Notes: a model not told the origin generated them from the sequence alone. 49,500 nt of DNA from an uncultured Bacteroidota bacterium (GCA_903897855.1 CAIUDH010000030.1:1-49500); one strand, 5' to 3'; positions 26,297-35,937 are shown, counted from the stretch's first letter. A program made the numbers and translations.

Positions 26297-26767
26297 ATGA
26301 AGATCACTGTTATAAGTATAGGTAAAACCAAAGAAGCTTTTTTAAAGGAAGGGTTAGCTATTTACCTAGAAAAAATTAAACGCTATTGCACCATCGTATG
26401 GCAGGAACTCGAGGAGGTGAAGAATGCTGCCTCATTGCCCAAGGATGAGTTAAAACGCAAAGAAGCAAAATTATTTTTTGACAAATTAAAACCAACCGAC
26501 TACGTTATGATGCTTGATGAGCACGGAAAAGAGTTCAGTTCTGTTCAGCTTGCCAATGAATTTCAGGGTATCATGAATCGTGGCACCTCTAACGCCGTGT
26601 TTCTTATTGGAGGTGCATTTGGTTTTGATGAAACGATTGAAAAAAGATGTCATCAGAAAATTGGACTATCGCAGCTTACCTTCACTCATCAAATGATTCG
26701 TTTGCTACTTGCCGAGCAGATATACCGCGTTTTTACGATTCTGAACAATGAGAAATACCATCATTAA
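26297..26767 (+). CDS. rlmH: 23S rRNA (pseudouridine-1915-N3) methyltransferase RlmH
   Basis: A SPOUT methyltransferase acting on the mature 70S ribosome at helix 69. KITVISIGKTKEAFLKEGL at the start, MLDEHGKEFSS in the middle, and IGGAFGFDE with QIYRVFTILNNEKYHH at the end are the family signatures. Length 156 is standard. It is divergent from ppk1 and is followed by trxB with about 100 bp between, where a separate promoter is visible. Confidence 0.95.
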   Translation: MKITVISIGKTKEAFLKEGLAIYLEKIKRYCTIVWQELEEVKNAASLPKDELKRKEAKLFFDKLKPTDYVMMLDEHGKEFSSVQLANEFQGIMNRGTSNAVFLIGGAFGFDETIEKRCHQKIGLSQLTFTHQMIRLLLAEQIYRVFTILNNEKYHH

Positions 26768-26825
26768 TATGAGGGCCCTGATAAAACAATTGGCCTACTC
26801 AAAAATAGGATTGCCTTATTGATAA

Positions 26826-26855
26826 TTGATTTTAATTCGCATTTAGCTATCTTAG
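26826..26855 (+). promoter_or_regulatory. Candidate trxB promoter (TTG -19- TATCTTAG)
   Basis: TTG at 26826-26828 and TATCTTAG at 26848-26855, one mismatch from TAnnTTTG, are spaced 19 bases apart as expected. The ATG follows after 13 bases. Confidence 0.5.
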
Positions 26856-26868
26856 CGCACTTTAAAAA

Positions 26869-27804
26869 ATGGAACATATAGAATGCTTAATTATCGGTTC
26901 CGGCCCTGCCGGTTATACCGCTGCCGTTTATGCCGCTCGTGCCGATCTTAAACCTGTTATGTATGAAGGTTTAGAGCCCGGTGGTCAACTCATGATTACG
27001 ACCGAGGTAGATAATTTTCCCGGTTTTCCGGTTGGTATTAAAGGTCCGGAATTGATGACACAGTTTAAAGAACAAGCCTTACGTTTCAAGACAGATATAC
27101 GACTTGGCCGTGCCACAAAAGTGGATTTCAACGCAACACCGAAGAAGGTTTGGATCGACGATGAAATTGAAATTACTGCTGATACTGTTATTATTGCTAC
27201 AGGAGCCAGTGCCAAATGGTTAGGCTTAGAGAGTGAGATACGCTTACGTAACCTAGGTGGCGGAGTCAGTGCTTGTGCTGTATGCGATGGTTTTTTTTAT
27301 CGAGGTCAGGATGTAGTTATTGTGGGCGCAGGCGATACGGCATGTGAAGAAGCTCATTATTTATCTAAACTATGTAACAAAGTTTATATGATTGTGAGAC
27401 GAGATGAATTTAGGGCTTCTAAAGCAATGCAACATCGGGTGCAAGCCACAAAAAATATAGAAATATTGTTTAGCAGTCAACCCATAGAGGTGCTTGGTGA
27501 GAACGTGGTTGAAGGTGCCCTCATCAAGAATAGTGTGACTGGCGAAACACGTGAACTTAAGGTGACTGGTTTTTTTGTTGCCATAGGCCACCAACCCAAC
27601 ACACAAATATTCAAAGACTTCATCGACATGGATGATCTGGGATATATCATGACACAACCAGGAAGCTCACGAACCAACATAGAGGGAGTATTTGCCTGTG
27701 GCGATGCTCAAGACAAAATATACCGACAAGCCATTACGGCTGCGGGTACCGGTTGCATGGCTGCCCTCGATGCTGAGCGCTATTTAGCTGCACAGGAACA
27801 TTAG
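26869..27804 (+). CDS. trxB: Thioredoxin reductase
   Basis: An FAD/NADPH flavoenzyme that reduces thioredoxin. The FAD-binding GSGPAGYTAAVYAAR lies near residue 9. The redox-active CAVC disulfide is in SACAVCDGFFYRG. The NADPH site is VVIVGAGDTACEEA. The C-terminal FAD motif GVFACGDAQDKIYRQAITAAGTG is split across the ribityl-binding end. 311 residues is normal. No thioredoxin gene is in the window. It converges with the HTH-like gene over an AT-rich hairpin. Confidence 0.96.
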   Translation: MEHIECLIIGSGPAGYTAAVYAARADLKPVMYEGLEPGGQLMITTEVDNFPGFPVGIKGPELMTQFKEQALRFKTDIRLGRATKVDFNATPKKVWIDDEIEITADTVIIATGASAKWLGLESEIRLRNLGGGVSACAVCDGFFYRGQDVVIVGAGDTACEEAHYLSKLCNKVYMIVRRDEFRASKAMQHRVQATKNIEILFSSQPIEVLGENVVEGALIKNSVTGETRELKVTGFFVAIGHQPNTQIFKDFIDMDDLGYIMTQPGSSRTNIEGVFACGDAQDKIYRQAITAAGTGCMAALDAERYLAAQEH

Positions 27805-27823
27805 GATTCTTTTTTAGTAGGAT

Positions 27824-27853
27824 GTTAAAAATTAAAAAGTAATATTTTTTAAC
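27824..27853. terminator. Possible AT-rich bidirectional terminator
   Basis: GTTAAAAA (27824-27831) pairs with TTTTTAAC (27846-27853), between the convergent trxB and HTH-like genes. The stem is only A/T plus one G-C pair, so its strength is doubtful. Confidence 0.3.
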
Positions 27854-27855
27854 AA

Positions 27856-28878
27856 CTAAAAATTATTGGTTTCTATTTTTAAAATTAACATGTCAATTAT
27901 CTTATGATGGCGAGTGAAGAATTTATTTTTTTCTTTATCGTCCAGATTGTTTAGCAGCATCGCCTTTTTTGACATCTTCTGAATACTTTTTTTGATACTT
28001 GAACAGTACATTTCGTTGGTGCTCTCTTGATATTGAAGGGTATTGGACGAATCGAATACGATGAGTTCGTCGCGTGTACTTGTGATGACGATTTTGTTAT
28101 CTCCACTGGTAAGTTCACTCACGTATAGATGGTATTTGGCTTGAGTAGGTAATTGTGTTGCCGGGTCCACCTTAAAGCCGTATTCAACCTGTAGTTGAAT
28201 ATGCTGCAAAAGCTCTTTCAAACTTTTACAAATGGCTAGCGCATCCGTTTTTGATTCGAAATAATCCGATAAATAGTAATGTTCAATTTGTTGAATCGTA
28301 ATATTTATAGTTTCGTGCCCCCAGAGTTCTTCTGTATCAAACTGCAAGTACAAATTGGCTAATAATAATGAATCTTCCCGATTTGTTGAGGCTGCTATTT
28401 TATTTAAACTAAACTTCTGTTTCTCGAATATATCTCCACTCAAAAATGATTTTTCCCATACATAATATTTAAATAGCCCCATCGGCGCAAACATCAGATT
28501 ATAGAACAAAGGATGCTCTTTTGCAAAATAAAAACAATGCTTTATCCCCTCTTTCACGAGCGACTGAAGCTTGCATACGATATCTTTTAAAAAATCATCA
28601 TAAGTATAACTCACCGCATTAATTGGTTTATAGGTAAATTGTACCTGATGGTCGAGATAGGGTATTAACGCATTTAAATCTTTTTTGTAATGTTTCAGAA
28701 GCAGTAAAGTCTCATTAAAAGTAATTGATGTTTCACCACTGGTTCGCCGATATACGGCACTCTCATCAATTTGTAATACCTCCATTAACACTTTGTGGAA
28801 AGAGTTAATTTCAAAACGTTTTAAGTTGTTTAAAAAAATTAAACTATTAACCGTGTTTTGTTTTTTTGTTTTTTGCAT
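27856..28878 (-). CDS. HTH-like putative regulator, unknown ligand
   Basis: The ATG at 28878 (MQKTKKQNTVNSLIF) is preferred. The frame runs to 28962 but the added N-terminus is hydrophobic and lies across the promoter. Residues about 15-70 (FHKVLMEVLQIDESAVYRR, then SITFNETLLLLKHY) resemble a Cro/XRE-type helix-turn-helix in which the protein meets 'STYRRIKGE'-like motifs. The remaining 270 residues are helical with no family I recognise. Its promoter is the best in the window (TTTG-19-TAAATTTG). It is divergent from a small lipoprotein that could be its target (inference only). Confidence 0.6.
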   Translation of the reverse strand: MQKTKKQNTVNSLIFLNNLKRFEINSFHKVLMEVLQIDESAVYRRTSGETSITFNETLLLLKHYKKDLNALIPYLDHQVQFTYKPINAVSYTYDDFLKDIVCKLQSLVKEGIKHCFYFAKEHPLFYNLMFAPMGLFKYYVWEKSFLSGDIFEKQKFSLNKIAASTNREDSLLLANLYLQFDTEELWGHETINITIQQIEHYYLSDYFESKTDALAICKSLKELLQHIQLQVEYGFKVDPATQLPTQAKYHLYVSELTSGDNKIVITSTRDELIVFDSSNTLQYQESTNEMYCSSIKKSIQKMSKKAMLLNNLDDKEKNKFFTRHHKIIDMLILKIETNNF

Positions 28879-28916
28879 AATCTTATAATATTTTAAGAAT
28901 AGAAGTTTTATTAATA

Positions 28917-28947
28917 CAAATTTAATAATTATTGCGAATTGTACAAA
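28917..28947 (-). promoter_or_regulatory. Full promoter, TTTG -19- TAAATTTG
   Basis: On the minus strand, the -33 TTTG (28944-28947) and the -7 TAAATTTG (28917-28924) are spaced exactly 19 bases apart, matching the Bacteroidota sigma-A consensus at every conserved base. The predicted leader to the ATG at 28878 is about 35 bases. Confidence 0.75.
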
Positions 28948-29075
28948 ATGCCTCGTTGGCATTTCCGAAAAACGAAATATTTGCTAGCTGATAATTTGGG
29001 ATTCTTTGATATTCAACTTTTTTAATTGAAGCGAATGCTTCTATTTTGTGACATAAAAATTAATAAAATAACGGT

Positions 29076-29732
29076 ATGACAAACACACTAAATTATCTTA
29101 TGACAGTAGCCCTGATACCTATAATTATCAGTGTCGGCTGTAAAAAACCAAAATCACCACAACCGGAAGATTTGAATAAACATCTCTTCGGTATCGTGTA
29201 TGATGCAAATGATGGGAAGCAAATACAAAATTGTCGAATTGCCCTTTATCAAACGGTGAACGATGGGGGGCTTAATAATTCCTATCTAAAGTTAGCAGAA
29301 ACATATACTGACAAAAACGGAAACTATTCGTTTAATTTTAAGCGATCCTCGGAAGTGAGCTATGCTATTGAGGTAGTCGAGAGTCCGGAAGGATCCATTT
29401 TTACTTTTTTCCCTACAGATATTGTCGTGGAAAAAATTCATGAAAAAGAAATTGCAGTAAACCTGAAAGCAACTTACTTGTATTATTATGGATATATAAA
29501 CTGGCAAGTAATTGGGGATCGCGGGAATGAGCGATGTTATGTAACCATCGATGGCGGATTGGAAACGAAGGTGCTCCAAAGTGAATCTTTAACCCTTCGT
29601 GATCGAGTGTTTCATCGAAACTTAGTTCATATAAAATGTAGGATTGAAAACAAGAATTCGATTGTGAAAGACACCTCCTATTTTGAAGGCGCATTAAAAC
29701 GAGATACGACCTTCGCCTCCATTCATTTTTAA
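29076..29732 (+). CDS. Small lipoprotein with a carboxypeptidase-regulatory-like domain
   Basis: The signal peptide ends IISVGC, giving a lipidated cysteine. Residues about 35-95 (LFGIVYDANDGKQIQNCRIALY, then TYTDKNGNYSFNFKR) show the GxVxD...(x)GxY pattern of the Ig-like CarboxypepD_reg fold seen in many Bacteroidota surface proteins. The second half is beta-rich with no known match. It is divergent from the HTH-like gene and 98 bp upstream of the large T9SS protein. Its role is unknown. Confidence 0.7.
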   Translation: MTNTLNYLMTVALIPIIISVGCKKPKSPQPEDLNKHLFGIVYDANDGKQIQNCRIALYQTVNDGGLNNSYLKLAETYTDKNGNYSFNFKRSSEVSYAIEVVESPEGSIFTFFPTDIVVEKIHEKEIAVNLKATYLYYYGYINWQVIGDRGNERCYVTIDGGLETKVLQSESLTLRDRVFHRNLVHIKCRIENKNSIVKDTSYFEGALKRDTTFASIHF

Positions 29733-29829
29733 ACTTACAGCATTAGAATAACGGCATTCACAGTTCAATGTTATGGCAAGCTTTGGCCAACAAGAAGCAA
29801 AATAAAAACCTTTAATCAATTAAATATTT

Positions 29830-32800
29830 ATGAAAAATTTCAGAACCTTTATGGTAGGGCTTTGCCTTGCCTTCACCCTGGCTGTATCGGCCCAACCCAA
29901 CACCACTATTTTAGGCATGCATCAGGAAGATTTTGCTCAACTCGATCTTAGCCGTGTACCCACAGGACTCCTGATGGATAAAGCCATCCCTATCATTCCA
30001 TTCAATGATAGTGTAAGAAGCGTGGAAGGAAATCTTGACACCTGGGATCAATTATATTATCAGCTCAAATCGGCTGATTTATATAATAGCATGGAAAGTC
30101 TTTCACTACTCTCCGAAAGGCGAAGAAGCGCCTATGACCTCCATGATGCGGCCCCCTTAATGATCTTAGATTATAATTATAATGTGCTGAATCAGATCGC
30201 TATCGACTCAGGTTTGGTCGCTCTGAATGAGAACGGATATTTAAATGAAGTTTCCAACCAAAATAGTTCGATTCCCTTATATTCAACTAAGTCATTTTCC
30301 TATATGGCTGTGGGCACTTACTCCTTTTCCTCGGCCATCGCTCGAATCTTTGTGACACAATCATTTCTGTTCGCAAACAATTGCGATTACGAAAAGCAGG
30401 TATACCTCAACCGAGGCGATGGCCATGGATTTGTATTGATTCCATGGGAAACGGTGGTCGAAATTTCAGTTCAAGATGCCGCAAAGGCAGAATGGGTGCT
30501 CGATTATTCGAATGTACAAGCAGGCCCACACTCAGCACTGAACATAAAATTTGGAGAATTATACACTCCCGGCTATAAAACAACCATAAGCGACCGGGCT
30601 GAAGAATTGACCTCCTCCAGGGAATTTAATGGCAATTATGGGAAAGGCAGAGTAGATGTAGTTTTTGGGAAAGATGCCAACGGCATTAAACACACTTGCT
30701 ATACTAAACCGTTCATTATCGTAGAAGGAATTGATTTTGGTTATCGAAATCACCGGTATGGATATTATGGAGAGGGACGACCAAACTATAAATATGGGTC
30801 GCTCGGTTTCTGTGATTTAATTCATGGTGATGGCTTCGGTTTCAATATGGAAGCTAATTCATGGAGTGATGCGGTCCCCGTATTTAAAGAAGGGAAAAAT
30901 TTTGTTGACCAATTGAATGATATGGGGTATGATGTAATCTATCTTGATTTTTATGATGGGGCTACATTTATAGAAATAAACTCGATGGTACTGGTAGAAT
31001 TAATCAATAAAATAAACGCTGAAAAATGTAGCAAAGAAGAAATCGTGATTATGGGACCAAGTATGGGTGGGCAGATTACGAAATTTACGTTAAGCTATAT
31101 GGAACATCATCAAATACCGCACTGCGTGAGAGAGTTTATCTCCTTCGACTCACAGTATAAAGGAGCCCATATCCCACTTGCCATTCAGTCGTTATTGGCC
31201 ACCATGGATTTAAGTTCCAGCTTAAAAGACATGAACGAGAATATATTATTACGCCCTGCCGCTCGCCAGCTACTAGCGCAACAATATGTGGAGATGCAAA
31301 CCAATGCGATACCATTGGAGAAACAATTATTAAGAAACTCAAAAAAAATTCTTTTAAATGATCAAGCGGTGAGTAGCCACAGGAACGATTTTTTAGCCAA
31401 TTTAGAAGCCGTTGGAGGTTTTCCAAAACAATGCCGACTGGTGGCCATCTGCAATGGTAGCGCCTCTGGAATTGGTTTTCCTGATTTAACGAATGGTAAA
31501 GAACTCTTCGATATAAAACTGAGTGCCCCGATTCTTGGTGATATCAATATCAGAACAGTTTCGGGTACCGGCACTACTATGCACAGTTTAGGGGGTAGTG
31601 TGGATGTGCCCAATGTAGTTTATGGTATTAGCTTCTATAATAAAATAATCAACAGAACCTATAAAGAGCTGTTTATTGGCGTTCCTAATACCATGGTTAG
31701 CCTTGATGAGGTGCCTTCCGCTTCGAGAAATGATATAAAAACGATTGATGCTCAAGTAAGAAAGGTTGATCCTAATGCCATTGTGAATGCTTTTGGGCAC
31801 ACCTTGGCCAGCTTCTGCCCATCGGTTTCTACACTCGATTTCAAAACAGACAACTGGAAGGAAAATATTTTTTATAAAGATCCGAATAAAGACATGCCAT
31901 CTTTGTTTCGTCCTTTCGATGCATATTATGCTCATCCCGACAAAAGCCCATTGCCTTTTGCCAACGAACCGCATGTATGGATTTCTCGATTTGGGAAATA
32001 CGGAGCAAACACAGGCATTAATTCCTTGGGCCAAGATATGGAAGGAAATGCCGACTGGGGAATCAAACAGACTTTAATGAATGAAGATATGCTTAAAGGA
32101 GCGTTGCCGAATATTAATTCATTTACCAATACCCTTTTGAGTTATGTAAACCTAGGCCATTGGAGTCGTAAAACCATGAGCGATGTAGAAATAAACAAGG
32201 GAGGACAGTTGCAAATTAATGGCGACAGACCGTTCACCCAAGTGAGTTATTCTATCGGCATTCAAAATGCTGACTGGCGATTAACCCAAGGCACTTATCT
32301 TTTAAATACGACCGTATTTCCTTTGGCAGGAACTACTTTCGAAGTAAGCACATGCAACTGTGAAAATCCGGTAATTACCATCAACAACGAAGGAGAAATT
32401 GAAGTAGGAGATGAAAACGCTGCTTATCCAAAAAACAATAAAGGAGTTTTGCGCATTCGAAAAGGGGGGAAATTAATTATTAATACCGGCGGTATGCTGT
32501 ATGTTCATCCAGGAAGTCGTGTGATTATTGAGGAAGGAGCAGAATTGGTGTACTATCCGGGAGCTCAGATTATATTACAAGGTAAGGAGGCTGTATTGGA
32601 AATTATAGGGATTGTTAAAATCGAAAACGGGGCCGTGTTTAATTTCGGTCATGGGCTATCAGAAGAGAGCGGCTATCTGATTTGCAGTAATGAAAACAAT
32701 AGCCTCATTCCTAAATTCGCTAGCTCAACTTCAGGAAGCATTAACCTGAACTCTTCTCAAACAGTTGCGCATTTGCTTACGCTGAAAGGAATCAACGTGA

Positions 32801-34059
32801 TTGACGAAAGTATAAGTGCGCTAACCCTGGAAAATACCATAATAGAGAGCACTGATGGAGGATTATTACAATGCAGGAATGCCAATGTGTTGATCAAAAA
32901 TTGCGTGTTCACATCCAATACCAGCGATAGAAGCACTAGCAACGGACTCAGTACGATAGGTCAGTTCAATGTAACAGTGCAAAATACTAAATTTATAAAA
33001 CTGGGGAATGGTTTTAATATCAATAATCGTGAAAAAAACAATGCCAAGCCAACGATCACGAGTTGCACGTTTGATAATTGCAGTGTAGGAATTATTTCAG
33101 AAGGCATGGCGCTTGAGATCGAAGGCTCAATCTTTAAAAATTGTGACGTTGGATTAAATGCCACGATTGAAAATCCTTCGAAAATAAGAAACAGTACCTT
33201 CCTGAAAAATAGTCTGGGAGCCTACTTCAATAAGCATACGACCTATTGCCATTTAGAAGGAAATATTTTTAACTTTTGTGATGTTGGCTTACAAACTGCC
33301 GAATATGGATCCGGACATTATTCACTTCAATGTAATTCATTTTCGAAAAACACCTTGGCCGCAATCAAAGTTTATGAAGGCGGTTTAAGTTTAAGCCCAA
33401 ACAAGCAATATCATGGTGAAACGGGAGGTTCTAACACTTTTAGTGACAATCACAAAGGAATCGTATTTAGCAATACTGAAATTTACTTGGAAGGGGGCTA
33501 TAATAACTTCATTTCAGCTTCCAGCAGTACTAACTGCAATTTTGTGAATGGAATGGTACCTCTGTCGCTCATCACCAATGGGAATGAAATTAGTTCAGGG
33601 GGGAATTATTGGATGCCTGCGCCAAGCTCAGGCGACTTGAAAAATGGAAATGGTTTCCTTTATAATCTTACGTGTGCTTATGCAGGATCAAATTTAGGAA
33701 TCGCTTATTTATCTGGCAATGTAAAATCGGCATCCAACACTTCTTGCTTTAAGAGTATAAATCAAAATGACGCACTCAATAATACCTCCTCCACAAACAT
33801 TAGCAATTTGAGTGTAAGTCCCAATCCAACTTCTGGATTCGCTACCTTAACCTTTGATTATTTGCCAAGTGCAGGAGTCAGTGCTACCATCAAAATAATT
33901 AATTCTCACGGCACATTGTTACAAACCATCAGTCCTGTGAGTATTGCCAATGGAAGCAACTCTATAGCCATCAACCTAAGTAGTTATACCGCCGGTGTTT
34001 ATTATATCGAAATAATTCTACCGACAGGCAACTACCATTACAGTGCTGTAAAGTACTAA
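29830..34059 (+). CDS. T9SS-exported alpha/beta-hydrolase with beta-helix domain
   Basis: A 1409-residue modular secreted protein. The Sec signal is MKNFRTFMVGLCLAFTLAVSA. An N-terminal region of about 290 residues has no match I recognise. An alpha/beta-hydrolase region starts near residue 294 (PFIIVEGIDFGYRN) and has the nucleophile elbow GPSMGGQ with S411. From about residue 790 a repeated beta-helix-like part follows (GGKLIINTGGMLYVHPGS, then pectin-lyase-like coils). The C-terminal T9SS sorting domain (about 1324-1409) begins NLSVSPNPTSGFATLTF and ends HYSAVKY. It should be exported to the surface or medium, probably as an esterase/lipase-like enzyme; substrate unknown. A strong terminator follows. 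Confidence 0.85.
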   Translation: MKNFRTFMVGLCLAFTLAVSAQPNTTILGMHQEDFAQLDLSRVPTGLLMDKAIPIIPFNDSVRSVEGNLDTWDQLYYQLKSADLYNSMESLSLLSERRRSAYDLHDAAPLMILDYNYNVLNQIAIDSGLVALNENGYLNEVSNQNSSIPLYSTKSFSYMAVGTYSFSSAIARIFVTQSFLFANNCDYEKQVYLNRGDGHGFVLIPWETVVEISVQDAAKAEWVLDYSNVQAGPHSALNIKFGELYTPGYKTTISDRAEELTSSREFNGNYGKGRVDVVFGKDANGIKHTCYTKPFIIVEGIDFGYRNHRYGYYGEGRPNYKYGSLGFCDLIHGDGFGFNMEANSWSDAVPVFKEGKNFVDQLNDMGYDVIYLDFYDGATFIEINSMVLVELINKINAEKCSKEEIVIMGPSMGGQITKFTLSYMEHHQIPHCVREFISFDSQYKGAHIPLAIQSLLATMDLSSSLKDMNENILLRPAARQLLAQQYVEMQTNAIPLEKQLLRNSKKILLNDQAVSSHRNDFLANLEAVGGFPKQCRLVAICNGSASGIGFPDLTNGKELFDIKLSAPILGDINIRTVSGTGTTMHSLGGSVDVPNVVYGISFYNKIINRTYKELFIGVPNTMVSLDEVPSASRNDIKTIDAQVRKVDPNAIVNAFGHTLASFCPSVSTLDFKTDNWKENIFYKDPNKDMPSLFRPFDAYYAHPDKSPLPFANEPHVWISRFGKYGANTGINSLGQDMEGNADWGIKQTLMNEDMLKGALPNINSFTNTLLSYVNLGHWSRKTMSDVEINKGGQLQINGDRPFTQVSYSIGIQNADWRLTQGTYLLNTTVFPLAGTTFEVSTCNCENPVITINNEGEIEVGDENAAYPKNNKGVLRIRKGGKLIINTGGMLYVHPGSRVIIEEGAELVYYPGAQIILQGKEAVLEIIGIVKIENGAVFNFGHGLSEESGYLICSNENNSLIPKFASSTSGSINLNSSQTVAHLLTLKGINVIDESISALTLENTIIESTDGGLLQCRNANVLIKNCVFTSNTSDRSTSNGLSTIGQFNVTVQNTKFIKLGNGFNINNREKNNAKPTITSCTFDNCSVGIISEGMALEIEGSIFKNCDVGLNATIENPSKIRNSTFLKNSLGAYFNKHTTYCHLEGNIFNFCDVGLQTAEYGSGHYSLQCNSFSKNTLAAIKVYEGGLSLSPNKQYHGETGGSNTFSDNHKGIVFSNTEIYLEGGYNNFISASSSTNCNFVNGMVPLSLITNGNEISSGGNYWMPAPSSGDLKNGNGFLYNLTCAYAGSNLGIAYLSGNVKSASNTSCFKSINQNDALNNTSSTNISNLSVSPNPTSGFATLTFDYLPSAGVSATIKIINSHGTLLQTISPVSIANGSNSIAINLSSYTAGVYYIEIILPTGNYHYSAVKY

Positions 34060-34083
34060 GATTTTACCGTTTAAAAAACACCA

Positions 34084-34116
34084 AAAAAGCCATTCGTATT
34101 AAACGAATGGCTTTTT
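34084..34116. terminator. Strong bidirectional terminator
   Basis: AAAAAGCCATTCGT (34084-34097) pairs perfectly with ACGAATGGCTTTTT (34103-34116) around the five-base loop ATTAA. A-rich and T-rich flanks let it serve both the T9SS gene and the convergent peroxiredoxin gene. Confidence 0.92.
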
Positions 34117-34138
34117 CTTTGTACTGAATTTCTGAAAA

Positions 34139-34606
34139 TTAAATTTTCTCTAATACTTCTTTCATCGCAGCAAAATTTACTTGATCACCAGCCGATTCCA
34201 AGGCTTCTGAATAAACGATGACGCCATCTCCATTGATGATAAATGCAGCCCGACGAGAGTTGCCTTTCATTCCGAGAATCCAGGTTTCGTATTGAGCATC
34301 ATAATCTTTACAAGTTTCTTTATTATAGTCGCTCAACAAATCGAACTCAAGAGCTTGCTCAGTTTTAAATTTGCCTAAGGTAAAGGGAGAGTCGCAGCTA
34401 CAACCGAGAACCACACAATTTAAGTTGTTATAAAATGAGTAATCATCTCTCAAAGTACACATTTGTGCGGTACAGCCTCCTGTAAATGCTGCTGGAAAAA
34501 AATGAAGAACTACGGTTTGACCTTTAAAATCGGACAGTGATACTTCCTTTTTCTCGGTGTTGAATAATTTAAATTCGGGGGCTTTATCGCCTACTTTTAG
34601 TGCCAT
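34139..34606 (-). CDS. Peroxiredoxin (AhpC/TSA superfamily, AhpE/Bcp-like)
   Basis: A cytosolic thiol peroxidase. The peroxidatic cysteine is C45 in FPAAFTGGCTAQMC, an AhpE-like form of PxxxTxxC. C50 and the cluster C64/C69/C71 (NCVVLGCSC) are candidates for a resolving cysteine. Length 155 is typical of the AhpE/Bcp group. It is 20 bp downstream of the NlpC/P60 gene, so probably in the same transcript. Which subclass it belongs to needs alignment. Confidence 0.88.
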   Translation of the reverse strand: MALKVGDKAPEFKLFNTEKKEVSLSDFKGQTVVLHFFPAAFTGGCTAQMCTLRDDYSFYNNLNCVVLGCSCDSPFTLGKFKTEQALEFDLLSDYNKETCKDYDAQYETWILGMKGNSRRAAFIINGDGVIVYSEALESAGDQVNFAAMKEVLEKI

Positions 34607-34626
34607 GTTATATAGAAATTTTAAAA

Positions 34627-35406
34627 TTAAATATGAAAGTTTTTTATGTGTTTTATAAATCGTAATTTATGGGTATATTTTTTTTGTTCAATGCTATAAA
34701 TTCCTGTTTGATCAATTTTATCAATTTTTACTTTCCCACTGGCATGAATAATTTGGTCGTCTTCGAGTAGGATGCCTACATGCGATATTTTCTCCTCTGA
34801 GCCAAAAAAAGCCAAATCGCCGATGCATGCTTCGTTCATGAAAGTAATAAATTCTCCTTGAGTCGCTTGCTGCCATGCATCACGCTTTAAGCGAACATTC
34901 ATTATTTTATACACCATCTGTGTGAAGCCACTGCAATCAATACCAAAGGGTGTTTTTCCGCCCCATCGATACGGAGCATGTAAAAACTGAAGGGCGGTTT
35001 TTTGCAAAAAGGCGATATCGTATTTTTTTTTGGGGTTGGTAACCCTACCAGTGATGCTGAATTTCTCTTTCCCTAATTTCACAATCATGCCATCGTAATT
35101 AGGTAAGGAACTACCAATTAATATCGGGATCTGCCTTTTACTACTAATGGCGGGTTGTAAAATATCGTAACTACAAGGATGAAGCTTTTTGCGATCATTC
35201 TTAAAATCGATCCCACTATACGGAGCAAATACGGTATTTAAAATCCAGCCCTCATAATCATCAAAACTGCATCTTATTTTAATCCATTCTTTATGCTCGT
35301 CAATAACCTCAAAACTATCTCCAAAGAGTAATTCTGAAACCTGCTCACTTCGATGTGCAGTTTCTTTGCGAATAGGAACGCAGGAAATGTCGCAGATGCC
35401 GTACAT
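34627..35406 (-). CDS. NlpC/P60 peptidoglycan endopeptidase with SH3 domain
   Basis: The N-terminal bacterial SH3-type region (about residues 1-60, with EWIKIRCSFDDYEGWI) should bind the wall. The C-terminal NlpC/P60 domain has the catalytic C158 in GIDCSGFTQ, a histidine in ISHVGILLE and a third polar residue in IIHAS. The enzyme cuts peptide stems, usually gamma-D-Glu-diaminopimelate bonds. It has no signal peptide from this start, so it may act on cytosolic muropeptides as in recycling (YkfC-like), but that is inference. It precedes the peroxiredoxin gene by 20 bp. Confidence 0.87.
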   Translation of the reverse strand: MYGICDISCVPIRKETAHRSEQVSELLFGDSFEVIDEHKEWIKIRCSFDDYEGWILNTVFAPYSGIDFKNDRKKLHPCSYDILQPAISSKRQIPILIGSSLPNYDGMIVKLGKEKFSITGRVTNPKKKYDIAFLQKTALQFLHAPYRWGGKTPFGIDCSGFTQMVYKIMNVRLKRDAWQQATQGEFITFMNEACIGDLAFFGSEEKISHVGILLEDDQIIHASGKVKIDKIDQTGIYSIEQKKYTHKLRFIKHIKNFHI

Positions 35407-35489
35407 GGTGATTAGAAGTCAGTGCGTATTGCTTATTGCATACACGATTTATAATTTTTTACGACCGACCACTACAAAGGAACGACTCC

Positions 35490-35834
35490 TTAAATATGTA
35501 AGGTCGCTTTACGTGCTAAAAGCACTTCTTCTGATTCTCTTCTATCTGGATCGTCAATACAACAATCTACTGGGCAAACAGCTGCACATTGTGGTTCTTC
35601 GTGGAAGCCTTTGCACTCTGTACATTTATAAGGGGAAATATAGTAAACATCATCCGCAATAGGACTTTGACGTTTCGAAACGTCAACCATTTCGCCTTCA
35701 AAACTTATTGTTCCTGCCGCCGTTGTTCCGTCACTAAAAGCCCATTCGGCTCCACCTTCATAAATTGCATTGTTAGGACACTCAGGTTCACAAGCACCAC
35801 AGTTGATACATTCGTCGGTAATAATAATAGCCAT
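35490..35834 (-). CDS. 4Fe-4S dicluster ferredoxin
   Basis: Two cluster-binding sets are visible: C9, C12, C15, C19 ([12 protein letters not shown]) and a later set in [25 protein letters not shown] 35-residue insertion separates them, as in the YfhL/FdxN-like ferredoxins of Bacteroidota. It is a small soluble electron carrier of 114 residues; partner enzymes are not identifiable from context. It has its own promoter at 35860-35867 and lies between the thiolase and NlpC/P60 genes. Confidence 0.92.
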   Translation of the reverse strand: MAIIITDECINCGACEPECPNNAIYEGGAEWAFSDGTTAAGTISFEGEMVDVSKRQSPIADDVYYISPYKCTECKGFHEEPQCAAVCPVDCCIDDPDRRESEEVLLARKATLHI

Positions 35835-35859
35835 AATATTTTACGTTTAATTTTTTTTA

Positions 35860-35867
35860 CAAAAATA
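35860..35867 (-). promoter_or_regulatory. -7 element TATTTTTG of the ferredoxin gene
   Basis: Exact minus-strand TAnnTTTG, 25 bases before the ATG. No clear -33 element. Confidence 0.5.
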
Positions 35868-35937
35868 CAAGTTTGGTTGATATTGTTCGAGGTTATTTAT
35901 GAAATAAATGTAGTTTAAAATAATTTTAAATTAAGTG

